A DNA stretch of 64,000 bases. Origin: Neovahlkampfia damariscottae (taxonomy: Eukaryota; Heterolobosea; Selenaionea; Neovahlkampfiida; Neovahlkampfiidae). Shown in pieces: positions 30,911 through 41,984 of this stretch; positions within the stretch are counted from its first letter, which is position 1, and every line of letters starts with the position of its first letter. Where the stretch lies: NCBI GenBank assembly GCA_016618085.1, contig JABLTG010000069.1:31936-95935 (forward strand), read 5' to 3'. The position numbers and the translations under genes were made by a program. The notes under the pieces were generated by a model. That model had not been told where the DNA came from. It made no database searches and saw only the letters and a program-made list of their open reading frames with translations.

Positions 30911-31540
30911 TTAATTCATTTTTTGTCCAATGAATGATACCATTTTACTTGTCTTCTTACCAAAGACATCATCATATTCTGTACATTCAATAGTTTTAAA
31001 ATCTTTAAAATCATTCTTTAAATCCTTTGCATAATAGCAGAATTCTTTTCTTGGGTCATTTGATTCATTATCTGGTGTGTAACCAATGATGAAAATGACT
31101 CCATTTTTGTTGAGCAGGTTTTTCATTTGTGAATGAATTTCTGAAAAATTGCGAGTAAATTGTATTTTTACTGCTATAATTAAATCGAATTTTTGACCAA
31201 AATCATACTCTAAAGTTCCAGTTTCGATTGTCTTGAAGTTCTTTTCAACTGAAAATTCTTTTGCTCTTTTGTTTCCTATTTCAAGTGCAACTTTCGAAAT
31301 ATCTGTGGAAATGACATTTACACCTAATTTTGATAACAATAATCCATTATCACATGTTCCATCTCCAACACAAAGACATTGTTTGTCTTCGAATTTTTTA
31401 AAAAATTCTTCTTTGTTTTTTAAGAAATCTTCTGGTCTATAAGGAGCATATTTTGATGCTTCATACAAGAAATCCCAGAATTCACAATTTTTTAATTGCT
31501 CTTCTACTTTCTCAATTGGTACACCTTGAAAAAAGTCCAT
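30911..31540 (-). CDS. Class I SAM-dependent methyltransferase, paralogue B
   Basis: 209 residues, no introns. Motif I CLCVGDGTCDNGLLLSKLG, then VISTDIS and FDLIIAVKIQFTRNFSEIH, clearly related to paralogue A (shared phrases include KKFEDKQCLCV and FKTIETGTLEYDF). N-terminus MDFFQGVPIEKVEEQL. I start at the ATG at 31540 because a reversed CCAATCA (31555-31561) lies 14 nt upstream; the open frame continues further only through a TTG. Function unknown beyond methyl transfer. Confidence 0.8.
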   Translation of the reverse strand: MDFFQGVPIEKVEEQLKNCEFWDFLYEASKYAPYRPEDFLKNKEEFFKKFEDKQCLCVGDGTCDNGLLLSKLGVNVISTDISKVALEIGNKRAKEFSVEKNFKTIETGTLEYDFGQKFDLIIAVKIQFTRNFSEIHSQMKNLLNKNGVIFIIGYTPDNESNDPRKEFCYYAKDLKNDFKDFKTIECTEYDDVFGKKTSKMVSFIGQKMN

Positions 31541-31696
31541 TGATTTGATTGATATGATTGGAGAGAATTCGTCCAATAGTTTTGGAAGAAAACTTAATTT
31601 TGTGTTTCACAACTTCCAGAGTATACTTTTTCCCTGTGATCAATCATCAAAACGAAGAAAAAATAGACCAATCAAACCATTTTTAAAATTAACTTC

Positions 31697-32537
31697 ATGA
31701 CCACACAATACGCAACACTTCCAATCGAAATAATCTTTGAAATTATTGGTTTTTCAACAACAGAAACATTGGTATCCTTTCAACTCACAAGTAAAGAATT
31801 CTATGAAGGAATTGAAAAACATGAATTTTTATGGAAAAGTTTGGCAAAAGATTTAGAACAAAAACATTTTGTAAATCAACTAAAACCAAAAGAGTTAAAT
31901 TATAAACAATGGTACTTGGCTATTAGAAGAAATCTTTTTACTTGGGATGAAAAACTATCTTCACATTATTATAAAATTTCAAATAACAATTCTACTGTGA
32001 TGCACAACCATAAGAGTAACGGAGATTGTATAGCAAGGGTTTCAAGACCAATAAAAAAGGATATATACTACTTTCAAGTTTCTATTGAGAAATGCTTGCA
32101 TCAAGGAGACAATGTAAAATAAAAATCATTAACCAATTTAGATAATGGTTGGAGCTGCACATGAAACAAATAACTTTGAAACACAAACATATTTAGGTTC
32201 TTCATCCAATGGATACGGATATTTCAAAGAAGGAGGTCATGTGTTCAATTCAGGAACTGATAATCTAGAACCATTTAATCAGAATGATCACATTGGCATT
32301 TTATTAGATTTCAACGAAGGAATCATCTCTTTTACAAAGAATGAAAAGTTCTTTTTCCAGGTTGTCAAAAATTTGAATGGTGAGATGAGACCAGCTATAT
32401 CTTCACTGTATGTTTTTGATCAAATTTCCATCACAACAAACCCAATTCCAAAATTTACAGAATTTGATGATAACAAAGGTTCTTTGGAATACATTCAAAA
32501 AATCAACAAATATTTTGAAAATTTTGAATGGATGTAA
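31697..32537 (+). CDS. F-box / SPRY-domain protein
   Basis: Two exons (31697-32113 and 32142-32537), 28-nt intron. The N-terminus TLPIEIIFEIIGFSTTETLV with FQLTSKEFYEGI is an F-box-like helix pair, normally the Skp1-binding part of an SCF ubiquitin ligase. The rest has the SPRY/B30.2 pattern: VMVGAAHETNNF-type strand, YLGSSSNGYGYFKEG, HIGILLDFNEGIISFTKN, RPAISSLY. SPRY domains recognise substrates. CCAATCA lies at 31668-31674. Confidence 0.75.
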
Positions 32538-32729
32538 AATTATTAAATAAACAGAGTTGACCAATGAATATCATTTTCGTTTTGACAGGATATATAAGCA
32601 GTGAGCAGTGGTTCAAACGATTCTACCATGTCCATGTTATTGTTAACAAACTTTTAGTCCAAGATTTGGAATGATCTTATTGGTGCAACACAGATATTTA
32701 TTTTCACAGCCGATTGAAGTTGTGCCATA

Positions 32730-34006
32730 ATGAGTTATAATGAGTGTAATGTAGTGATGATTCAAGGTTCACAAATGATGATGTCTGGATTCACAGGTGA
32801 TTGTGCTCCACGTGCTGTATTTCCAAGTAAAAATAAAAAAAATGTAATTTTTAGATGTAACTGGAGAACCATTGGTAAAAACGATCCAAGTAGGAATGTC
32901 AAATACAACAGATTTTTATGTTGGTGATGAAGCAATTTCAAGACGCAAAAATTTAAAGCTCCAATATCCAATTAAAAATGGAGTTATTGTAAATTATGAT
33001 GACATGGAACAAGTTTGGAATCACACATTCTACAATGAATTAAGAACAGTGCCTGAAGAATGTAATGTTATCATGGGAGAAGGTGTTGGAAGTACTCTAA
33101 AGGCAAGAGAAAAAATAGCAGAAATTATGTTTGAAACTTTTTCCGTTAATGGATTCATTTTGGAACAAAAGTATCAAAAAAATTCTTTATTAATGATTTA
33201 GTTCAGTATTAGCTCTAATTTGTTCAGGGAGAACTACTGGAACAGTTGTATCACTTGGTGGTGACGTTAACAGTGTAACATCAATCTTTGAAGCATCAAC
33301 ATTGTCAAATTCTGAAGTCTCTGAAGTTGCAGGAAGCAAAATATCTGATTATTTGAGTGATTTATTGTATAAAAAAAGTGTTATTGAAAACACATCTTTT
33401 TTAGAAAAAGAGCATTTAACTGATATTAAACATTGTGTTTGTTATGTAGCTTTGGATGCAAAAATTGAAGAAAAAAAACAAATTATGAAACAGTATGACA
33501 TGGATAGTATAACATTAAAACTGGGTAATGAAGTGTTTCAATGCACTGAACCTCTGTTCAATCCAAAATTGATTGGTTCAAATTCGACTCCAATTCAACA
33601 AATGATTTGGGACTGTATTACCACCAAACCTTCAGATATACAAAGTGAGTTATTTAATAACATCATACTTGAAGGGGGTGGTAGTATGTTTCAAGGAATT
33701 GGTGAGAGAATTTTATTTGAATTAGAAAAATTTGATTATAAAAGTAAAATTAAAGTTATGGCCCCACCAGAGAGAAAATATTCAAATTGGATAGGAGGTT
33801 CTATTTTGAGTTCTTTAGATTCATTTCGTCAAAAATGGATTACAAATCAAGAATACCAAGAAAATGATGCAAGTGTCGTTAATTCTAAGTGCAAAAATCA
33901 TCCAGAATTTGTGTTTTCAACTGTAAAAGTATTGAATTTGATGAATGAGATTGTAAAATTTGTGAATTCCAAAAAAGTCATGGATTTGAATTTTGATTTT
34001 CTTTGA
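32730..34006 (+). CDS. Divergent actin-like protein with C-terminal extension
   Basis: Three exons (32730-32826, 32855-33170, 33202-34006), introns of 28 and 31 nt. Actin landmarks: GFTGDCAPRAVFP near the start, FYVGDEAISRRK, GVIVNYDDMEQVWNHTFYNEL, SGRTTGTVVSLGGDV (second nucleotide loop), IILEGGGSMFQGIGERI, and SNWIGGSILSSLDSF. The first loop (IDNGSG in actin) reads IQGSQMMMSG, so nucleotide binding is doubtful. Where actin ends at KCF, this protein has KC and then about 33 more residues ending KKVMDLNFDFL; the same ending recurs at 39.9 kb. Confidence 0.85.
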
Positions 34007-34055
34007 ACACAAAATAAATTTGTCAAAATGTGACTTGCTTTAAAATTAGAAAATT

Positions 34056-34130
34056 TATTCACATTACCAACATCATATCCATGTCATACTGTTTCATAAT
34101 TTGTTTTTTTTCATCATCATTCAATGAATT
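34056..34130 (-). repeat. Inverted partial copy of the actin-like gene
   Basis: Read on the minus strand, 34077-34113 reproduces the stretch around 33472-33510 of the actin-like gene (aaattatgaaacagtatg... with flanking A-run), with weaker similarity on either side. It lies 50 bp downstream of that gene's stop. Confidence 0.6.
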
Positions 34131-34138
34131 TTGATTAA

Positions 34139-36499
34139 TCATTCTTCAATTTCTTCATTTTCAATGTTTTCTTTTTCATCAGTTTTATTGATCAATAATT
34201 CAAAATCTCCAAAATATGAATATATATTTGGATTCATATATTTTTGAAGTTTATCATTATCAATGACAATTAAATCATTACATTTCAAAATTTTCTCTTT
34301 TTGATTTTCATTTATTTTTCCATTTGTAATAAATACATAAATTTTTTCATATTCTTTAAAATGATTTTCCATTCTTTTGTGAATGCTTTCATACCAATTA
34401 ATAGGATTTTTTCTGTTTCTTCTTCACTTGTATGTTTATATTGAATGAGAATTAAATAATCAGCAAAATTTGGATCTAGATTTTTAATAAATAATCTTCC
34501 ATCAAATTTTGGGTGATTTAAATGGTAATTGAAATATATGTTTAAATAAATCTTCTGTTTTCAATTCATTTTTTCTTTTTGTAATGAAAATTGGACGATT
34601 TTTTGAAAAATATTTTAATTGCTTATTTTCTAATTCAATGAAGGGATTTGTTTCCAATGCAAATTTTTTTTCACTGTATTTAATTTCAAGATCTAAAACA
34701 TCATCATTGGCATAACCTTGAAAAATATTTCTTATTTTATGTGATTCTCCAAAATTAATATCTTTTCTAAAATGAAATAATAATGATATTCTAAATAAAT
34801 CTATTTTTTCAAATAATTGCCATGTTATTGATGTTTTTAAATCTGGTAATAAATCGGAAGGAAAAATTGAAGTGTATTCACATAATTTTTTGAATATAAA
34901 ATGAGAAGTAAATACTCTGCCATTTATTTGATGTAAAATTCCTTTTTCAACAAATTTATAAGTCAATTGGATATGTTTATTTTCTAGGTCAGTATATTGA
35001 AGATTAGAAAATATTATTAAAAGCAAATCATTTGCATGTTGTATTGTATCATCGTCAAGATTCACATTTCTCATTTTATTATAACACTTATTCATAAAAT
35101 CAATATCAATTTGAATTTCATTTTGAGTACTTTCTTGAATTTCATTGAAATTATCCATAAAAATTTTAATTCCTTTTTCTAAATCTCTTGGAATTAAAGA
35201 ACATAATATCCAAAATCTATAAAATTCACTTTTAATATTTTCATTTTCATATTGATTAATTTTTTCATCAGACAATATTTTTTTTAATGTTTCAATGGTA
35301 AATGAATCTAATTTAAATTCATAAAAACCATATTCAGTTGGAAGAAATTTAATATCATTAATTTTTGTTCCTCCAATACTTGGTATTAAAATTAAATTAT
35401 AATCTTCAATTCTATCTTTTCTTCCCCAAATATATGATCCAATATTATTTCTGATATCTTTACATTCTCCTTCAACTCTATTTAACGTATATTGTATTTC
35501 ATCTAAATTGATAATAATTGGTGTGTATCCGACAATATTATTTTTATTGTTATATTCATTGATATAATCATTTAAAAAATCTAATACAATACTTAACTCA
35601 AAAACACCAGAATTTGAATAAATTTCAAAATCTTTTTCTTTTTGAAATATTTCAATTTTTTCATTTCTAAAAAATCTACTAAATATTCTAATACCAAGTA
35701 TATCATTTGGATCTTTACTTTCTTTAACAATAATTTTATCACCATTAAAAAAATCAATATAAATTTGTAAAGTATTTTGAAATTCTGGATATTTATTTGG
35801 ATCAATGTTTAATAAAATATTTCTTAATTCTAATAAAGATCTTGTTTTTCCCATTCTTGAACCTCCAATATGTAATAAATATTTTATATCTTGTTTGCCG
35901 TATGTTCCATTTTTAAATCTTTTAATTAAATCTAAATTTTCAATTGCTGATTTTTTAGCAACTTTTTCACCTTCTCTTTGATAAAAATTAAATTTCATTT
36001 CTTTTGGTTTTGTTTTTAAATGATCCAAAGACTTAATTATTGAATAATTGTAATTAATTCTTGTAATATTTTATATTTTTCATCTTTACTATAACTTTTA
36101 AACTTTTTTGATTTACTTTCAATTTGTTCTCTTTCTCTTTTTATTCCACGTTTTTCCTATTTTTTTAATCAAAAGTGTCTTTACCTTAAGTTCAGAAATT
36201 GCATTAAAAACGACAAGAGCATCACCAAATTTGAGACAAAATGGTTCATTTTGTAACATTTCAAAAGTCAGCAAAAACAAAGCTTGTCCTTGAATATTAT
36301 TTTGGATAAATAAATTTTTCAATCCAATATCCTTTAGTTCTGGCAATTCATCATCCAACCAATCTCCAACTTCTTCCTTAGTCCATTGAGAATATTTAAT
36401 TTTTGCTTTTGAATCTTTTCGTTCTTTCTCTGTAAGTTCAATTATTTCTTCTGACTCCATTTGGTCATTTTTTTTTTCCAAAATATCAGGTTCAGACAT
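34139..36499 (-). CDS. SAM domain - P-loop NTPase - restriction-like nuclease (Crinkler/RHS-type), with frameshifts
   Basis: Start 36499 gives an N-terminal acidic segment and a SAM domain (WTKEEVGDWLDDELPEL, then QGQALFLLTFEML). A 28-nt intron (36157-36184) leads to a charged linker. After a one-base frame shift near 36040 comes a STAND/AAA-like NTPase: Walker A GGSRMGKTRSLLEL, Walker B IIINLDEIQYTL, over ~450 residues. After another shift near 34510 a segment FDGRLFIKNLDPNFADYLILIQYKHT fits the catalytic D..QxK signature of the restriction-endonuclease fold seen in Crinkler-RHS proteins; a third shift lies in an A-run near 34400. Such proteins are known as mobile-element-associated or effector nucleases. 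Either decayed or sequencing indels. Base composition is even more AT-rich than neighbours. Confidence 0.6.
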
Positions 36500-36599
36500 T
36501 TTTTTATTTGAAGAATTGTTTTTGAGGTGATTAGATTTTAATTGGTTGAAAAAAATAATGAATTGATTAGTTAAATTTTACAACGCTCTGTTGTTTGCA

Positions 36600-37133
36600 A
36601 ACTTCGGAAACACTTTTACTTTCTTAATCTTGAATTTTAGTGTGATACAAAAATTTCCAGATATACTAAAAGAAAACTATGAGAAATTTTCATATCGGGA
36701 GACCAAGTGGGTTGTTCCCATAATTTCAAGCCAATAGTCTCAATATCTTCTTTCACAATTTTAGTTGTGTGAGCAGGATCTCCATCATGACATAATTTCC
36801 ACAATGGTTGGTTTTTTTTGGAAGACCACCCATAATCAGCATCCCCCAGGTTTTTATATACGATTTTCTTCTTTAAAATTTTTGTAAATTTTTGAATACA
36901 AAAACAAATCCTTTTTTATCTACAATCTTCCATGAAGTAATGCCAGTTTTACATTCTTTTTTATCATTCTTTTTTTTTAATCCACCTCGACCAGTCCACT
37001 TCCAAGCATCATCCAAACTGAGAATCAAAAATGGTATCCAACAGTCTTTTGATAAATGATGAAACTTCTCTTCTGCCTTTTCGAAATCAATATGAAGGTA
37101 GTGATTAATAAAATGATATTTTTTTTTTGACAT
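36600..37133 (-). mobile_element. Tc1/mariner-like DDE transposase remnant
   Basis: On the minus strand a degraded frame contains LILSLDDAWKWTGRGG (first catalytic Asp region), HDGDPAHTTKIVKEDIET (second Asp, matching the family's DNxxxHxxK motif) and LWEQPTWSPDMK (matching WPxxSPDLNPIE). The frame is broken by a stop near 36875 and the third Asp/Asn-Pro-Ile-Glu end is lost. Sequence to about 37330 may hold the N-terminal part in several frames. No terminal inverted repeats were found by eye. Confidence 0.6.
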
Positions 37134-37356
37134 TATTCCTTGAATAATTCATTTCCAAAAATTCCTGTTGAATCATGTTTCCAATAATTCTTCGACTTCA
37201 TGATTCTTACAAGACCTTTCACAAAATATATAATTAGCCAACACCATATAGATTCTTCTGTAACTTGAATCAACTGTTTTGATTTTGTTTTTCAAGTTCA
37301 AATTTGTTGCTTCCAAAATATTGTGAACAAAAGGTGTAAAAAAACCTTTTGAAAAC

Positions 37357-37426
37357 TGTAAATCTCTAAATATTTAACCAATAAAATTGTTTTTAGTCAA
37401 TAACTTAGACTACTTTCTTTTTTACA
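37357..37426 (+). repeat. 5' long terminal repeat (70 bp, shortened)
   Basis: Starts TGTAAA and ends TTTTACA. It matches the 3' copy over CCAATAAAATTGTTTTTAGT and AACTTAGACTACTTTCT but lacks two short internal blocks of about 15 bases each. An earlier TGTAAAA at 37335 is an alternative start. Confidence 0.65.
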
Positions 37427-37447
37427 TTTTTTTTATTGAACAGGAAA

Positions 37448-38540
37448 ATGGGTTACACAAAAGTATTGGTTGAAGTACTAAATGGAAATGACAGAACCAA
37501 GCCATCAACATGGAGTTCAGGTACAAAATCCAATGACTGGTGCAAATTCATGGTGATTTAGGAAATCTCAGTAGAAGACTTTTGGTACCTCTCAGAACAA
37601 GACCAAGAACAGCTTTTTGAAGAAATAAGCCTTAGGACCAACACCAAATCAGCGATCAAGAAACTCATAAGATTATGGAATCCATTAGAGCAATTCTCAC
37701 AAGATGCTGATCAAATAAGGCAAGCTCCAACATCAAGACCAAGTTTGGGTTCAGGAACACCACAAGGACAACAGATAAAGACAGTTGAACCACGTAAAAA
37801 ATTTGAAACAAGATTTCCAACGTACAAGAACAACATTTGGAATTTCCTTCAAGAGTTGAACACATTCGTCATCAAAGAGAATGTTACAAAAAAAGAGACA
37901 GAGTTAGTTATACGCATGAGTATTCCAGAAAACATATTGGAAGAATTCAAAACCAAACAAGCTGACTCTATGGACACAAAATGGGATGCTTCAGTACATA
38001 GAAATAGCGGTAAAGAAATAGATTCAGTCGAAAAAATACAAGAAATCATTGAATCATTAACCACAGACATCACGAGTGAAACATTTTTTACAGATTCTAA
38101 AAAAAGAAACAAAGGAAAGGCGAAGATGCATAAAATGTCAAATATTTATGGAAGAAAATAGTCCAAAACATTTAGCTAGGTGCGATAAATGTCATGCAAA
38201 AATCAAGAAAGAAGAGCAAGAGCAAAGAGAAAGAGCTGGAAAACAAGAGGAAAAAGGTAAGTCAAAAGAAGAAACGTTGGTTTGTTTTCATTGTGGAAAA
38301 CAAGGACACTCAAAACCAAAGCGCAAAGATGCTTCAAAAGCTCAAACACCAGCAGGAAAAAAATCTCAAGAAAGCTTTCAAGCTCGATTTTCAAATTTCA
38401 GACAAATGTTATCACAAATGGATACAGCACCAGATGGAGAAGACAGCGATTTTAATTTTATCAAAAGCTTAATGTTCAGAATGGCAACTACCCAAGATAC
38501 AGTAATGGATATCATCAATCAACACTCAAGAAAAGAATAA
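37448..38540 (+). pseudogene. gag-like pseudogene
   Basis: Starts MGYTKVLVEVLNGND 22 bases after the 5' LTR. A TAG at 37559-37561 interrupts it, and a frame change near 38100-38160 is needed to continue into a zinc knuckle CFHCGKQGHSKPKRK, in which the fourth ligand (Cys) is replaced by Arg. The overall layout (helical, Lys/Glu-rich, then CCHC near the C-terminus) fits a retroelement nucleocapsid. Confidence 0.65.
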
Positions 38541-38579
38541 GTGCTGCCAAATTTTGTAAGAAGATTTGAATGACCTTCA

Positions 38580-38760
38580 ATGCAATTCAAGCTTTGTGAA
38601 AAAGAAGTACCAATTTGGCTGGATACTTTAGCAAATCATTCACGGATACCATACAAGTACTTACAAGTTTTAATTCAAGAAATTAAAGGTTCAGACACAC
38701 CAATTCAGTCAGACGAGATGATCAGAATGGTCACAGCGGAAAAAGTAGTTAATTTTCTTT
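38580..38760 (+). pseudogene. Retropepsin-like protease fragment
   Basis: Short frame with VPIWLDTLANHSRIP, the position and form of the aspartic protease motif D[ST]GA, with Gly changed to Leu. It follows the gag remnant by about 40 bp as expected. Confidence 0.5.
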
Positions 38761-39048
38761 TTTTTAACCTTTTGACTATTTCCCATCTTTCAGGGCCTAA
38801 ATCTACTGATTTTATCTTTTGTTTGACTGGTAAATCCAAATCTTTGAACCTGATGTTGAATTTTTTTCTTTCTTCTTCAATCCTTTCAATATTTTTGGAA
38901 TTTGTAAATCTAAAGCATTTATCAAATCATTTCTTAAAATCACTGTTTCTGTCACTTTTGATGGTTCTCTGATTCCAAATTTCCACTTAAATGAATGAAC
39001 TTTATCTGATTCAATTGTTAGGATTATTGACTTTCTTTCTACTGTTGC
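38760..39048 (-). other. Unidentified remnant inside the LTR element
   Basis: Read in reverse, pieces in different frames look coding (FNIRFKDLDLPVKQK, KSVDLGPERWEIVKRL). This may be an inverted part of the element or an older insertion. No family is clear. Confidence 0.3.
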
Positions 39049-39462
39049 TTGATATCAAGATCATCATTGTATATGATCATGAAATTAATTGTTGACAGAT
39101 ATCTCGGTCCTTTTGTGATATCAGAAGTCCTTGAAGACAATCAATTCAAATTGTCCAATGGAAAATACTATTTTCATTCAAATTTAAAAAGTCTCAAGCT
39201 AAACGTTAGTGATAAATTAACTTCTCTTTATGCGGGAGATCTATGAAACTGCAACAGAAAGAGTTAATAAACTATTGGAAAATAGGGAAATCGGAAAGAT
39301 GGTATTTACAAAGATTTAGAAGAAATAAAAGAAACAATCATAGATTTAGATTCAGAATTTGAAAAGGAGGAAGATCCAATTGATACCCAAGAATCAAATC
39401 AGCAAACCCCAAAAAGAAAAATTAAAACAATCAAACATTTTCGTGATGAATTTGGTTACTAA
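39049..39462 (+). pseudogene. Integrase C-terminal (GPY/F module) remnant
   Basis: DRYLGPFVISEVLEDNQFKL followed by LSNGKYYFHSNLKSLK matches the GPF-type module at the end of Ty3/gypsy integrases. After a frame change, an acidic/basic tail (EDPIDTQESNQQTPKRK) ends at a TAA shortly before the polypurine tract. Confidence 0.6.
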
Positions 39463-39489
39463 ACTCAAGAATTTTCAAAAAAGGGGGAA

Positions 39490-39591
39490 TGTAAAAGATC
39501 AACTTATATAAATATCTAAATATTCAACCAATAAAATTGTTTTTAGTCAGTAATTAGAAACTCAATAACTTAGACTACTTTCTGTTTTACA
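39490..39591 (+). repeat. 3' long terminal repeat (102 bp)
   Basis: TGTAAAAGATC at the start, TTTTACA at the end, immediately after the polypurine tract. Contains CCAATAA, which resembles the host start-proximal motif. Confidence 0.7.
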
Positions 39592-39639
39592 ACTGTTTTG
39601 AAACTTCAGAAAGAGTAATGCCATAGGTTTTATAAAACT

Positions 39640-40035
39640 AGAGATAAAAAGAAAGTCTGCTATTATATTCCTCTTGCTGAAGATGTCACACTAGAAGTGA
39701 ATTTGGAAAAACAACAATACAAATTGTACATTGAATGCACACACAAATTTTTAGACATTCCAAAATTTGTGGACTTCGTTGATTTTGAAACACCAACCTT
39801 TGAAAAAATGGTGAATAGTTATATTCAATTGGACAAGGATCATTTATTGTTTGACATGTTGATTCAAAGACAATTGGGATACCTCGGAATCTGCTTCAAA
39901 ATTGACAACACAAGGTTCAAAGAACTTGTTATTGGAGAAATATATCAAGATAAAGAAGTATTGAATTTGACTAAAGAGATTGTAAAATTTATGAATTCCA
40001 AAAAAGTCACAGATTTGAATTTTGATTTTCTTTGA
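39640..40035 (+). pseudogene. Truncated gene sharing the 3' end of the actin-like gene
   Basis: An open frame without an ATG start runs from about 39640 (KKKVCYYIPLAEDV) to TGA at 40033-40035. Its last ~95 bp are nearly identical to the end of the actin-like gene at 33.9-34.0 kb (EIVKFMNSKKVTDLNFDFL versus EIVKFVNSKKVMDLNFDFL). The 5' part is unrelated to actin and not recognised. The LTR element ends just upstream and may have cut the gene. Confidence 0.5.
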
Positions 40036-40105
40036 ACATAAAATAAATTTTTCAAATACCTATTTCAATAAAAGAACCTCGAATTTGATTGGCTATTGAA
40101 TAATA

Positions 40106-41984
40106 ATGAAGTTTACTTCCGCTTCATCTGTGGTTGTTCTTTTTTTAGTTTTCAACTTCACCTTTATAAACACTGAAGTTATTGAAGTAGGATGTATAAT
40201 ATGGGAAAACACTTTCTTGAAAATTGACAAGAACTTAAAAACACAAGATGAATATATTTTCACTGTTCACACAAGACAATGGAACGGATACATAGGTGTT
40301 GGTATATTTTCAAAACCAAATTTTTTTGATGATTCCACTTCTATTATTGCTTATTTACCAAATAATTTTATACAATTAAAAAACCACACCAAACAAATGA
40401 AAAAAAAAACAATTTTTGGAGAAAGCTTTCAAGGAAAATATGATACTTTAGATGGAACATATACATTCGGGTTTATCATGAATTCAAGTGATTTAATTGG
40501 AAAAAACTATTTTGCTTTTTCAAAAAATGAAAACTCAAATCCATTGACAATAAATGGGAGTATTATCATTCCAAAACATTATACATTCAGTAAATATTAT
40601 CATTTACAATTGAATTCAACAAATAATTTCATTCCAGTTTGTAGATTTGGATTGAATATTTCAGCAAGAATTACAACTTATCACCCGTCAATCTTCATCA
40701 TTACGATGATTTTTCACATTTTTTTATTTTTTTTAGATTTAACATTTATGAATCAACAACCTTTCAAAAGTCGTTTTATCAGTCCATATATTGGTATTGC
40801 TGCAAATTATGTGAATACAGTTATGGAATTTATTTTTTCCATTGTCACGTTTGAACAATCAAGTAAAATATACTGCACACTTTCAATATTATTCTCATAT
40901 GCTCCAATTCAAGCAGGGTAAGTCCTGATTATTATTCAATTTTTTTTGTAGATTGGCTTGTCCATGTTTGATGATATTTCGATATATGATTTTATTGAGA
41001 ATTCATAAAAACAAAAGAAGGTATATAAAAAAACTGAAATCAAAGCAAAGTTTAAACCTTGAAAATGAAGAATTAAAGTTCAAAATGATTCCATATTTAA
41101 GAAAGAGATTATTGGCTACCTTAGCTTCACCCTGGATTTTCATTGGTGCTCCGCTCATCTGGGCTTCGATTTTTGTTGGAATTTGTTTAATTTTATTTGC
41201 TTCATTCTCATTTCAATGCACGACACATTTGTTTTTGTTTCTTCGTTATACCAATGTAGCTATGTTTGGAATTCTCTGTCTTGGGATATTTTCCTTTGTG
41301 ATGGTAGATTTCATTTTAAACATTAAGTTTATCATCAAATGTAAATGGAAAAAGATTTTCTTTGATGATGATCCGTATAATTTCAGATCAGATATGATTG
41401 GTATTTTATTCGTCATTTTGCCAGTTTCCATTTGGGTTTTGGTACCTTTGCCAAAAGTAGTATTTGCAATATTCACTGATATCATTCTTTATGGAGGGAT
41501 ATTATACAGTGGAGGCCAAGCATTAGTTATTACAATCATCAAATCAATTATATTTAGAATCAGAATAAGTAGGGGAAATAATCATTCATCCATTCATGTG
41601 AATGATGTGACATCACCAGAACTTGTTGATGTTTTTGTTCGGTTTTGTGAATCTGAATGGTCAGTCGAGAATATCATGTTCAAATTGGATATTCAAAAAT
41701 ACAAATCATTGAAACGATCTGAAAGAAAGTTATTTTCTGAATTGATCAAACAAAAATATTTGATCCCAAATGTTTCTGAATTGGAAATTAATGCACCTGT
41801 TAGGAGCATGATTGATGCTGGAAAATTGATAGCTGATGGAAAATTCGAGGATGATTTGTTCAATCAACTTGAAAAAATTGTTGATCTCAATTTATCTGAC
41901 ACAATCAACAGATTTAGATTTTCTTATATTTATGCCACACATTTAAATGATATTGAAATTCAGAAAAAAACATTAGGATTATAA
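40106..41984 (+). CDS. DOMON-like / seven-transmembrane / RGS receptor, copy 5
   Basis: Exons 40106-40917 and 40952-41984, 34-nt intron at the family position. Signal peptide MKFTSASSVVVLFLVFNFTF, then VGCIIWENTFLKIDKN, then the 386-bp block shared with copy 4, then FIPVCRFGLNISARI and seven helices. RGS tail FVRFCESEWSVENIMFKLD, PNVSELEINAP, ending KKTLGL like its relatives. It sits 20 kb from the main receptor cluster, next to mobile-element remnants. Confidence 0.85.
40242..40627 (+). repeat. 386-bp tract identical to 18883-19268
   Basis: Partner of the tract in receptor copy 4; same strand, same place in the gene, sharply bounded. Confidence 0.9.

Larger units (their letters stand above)
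37357..39591 (+). mobile_element. Decayed LTR retrotransposon (Ty3/gypsy-like order) with very short LTRs
   Basis: Two related direct repeats bracket remnants in the order gag - protease - integrase C-terminus. A polypurine tract (39477-39489, AAAAAAGGGGGAA) directly precedes the 3' repeat, which begins TGTAAAA and ends TTTTACA. Most of pol (reverse transcriptase, RNase H, integrase core) is missing, so the element is dead. I did not find a convincing target-site duplication. Confidence 0.75.

Noticed and set aside
37335-39600. Target-site duplication of the LTR element
   Set aside because: Flanks share only a few bases (AAC/ACTG) that could be chance.
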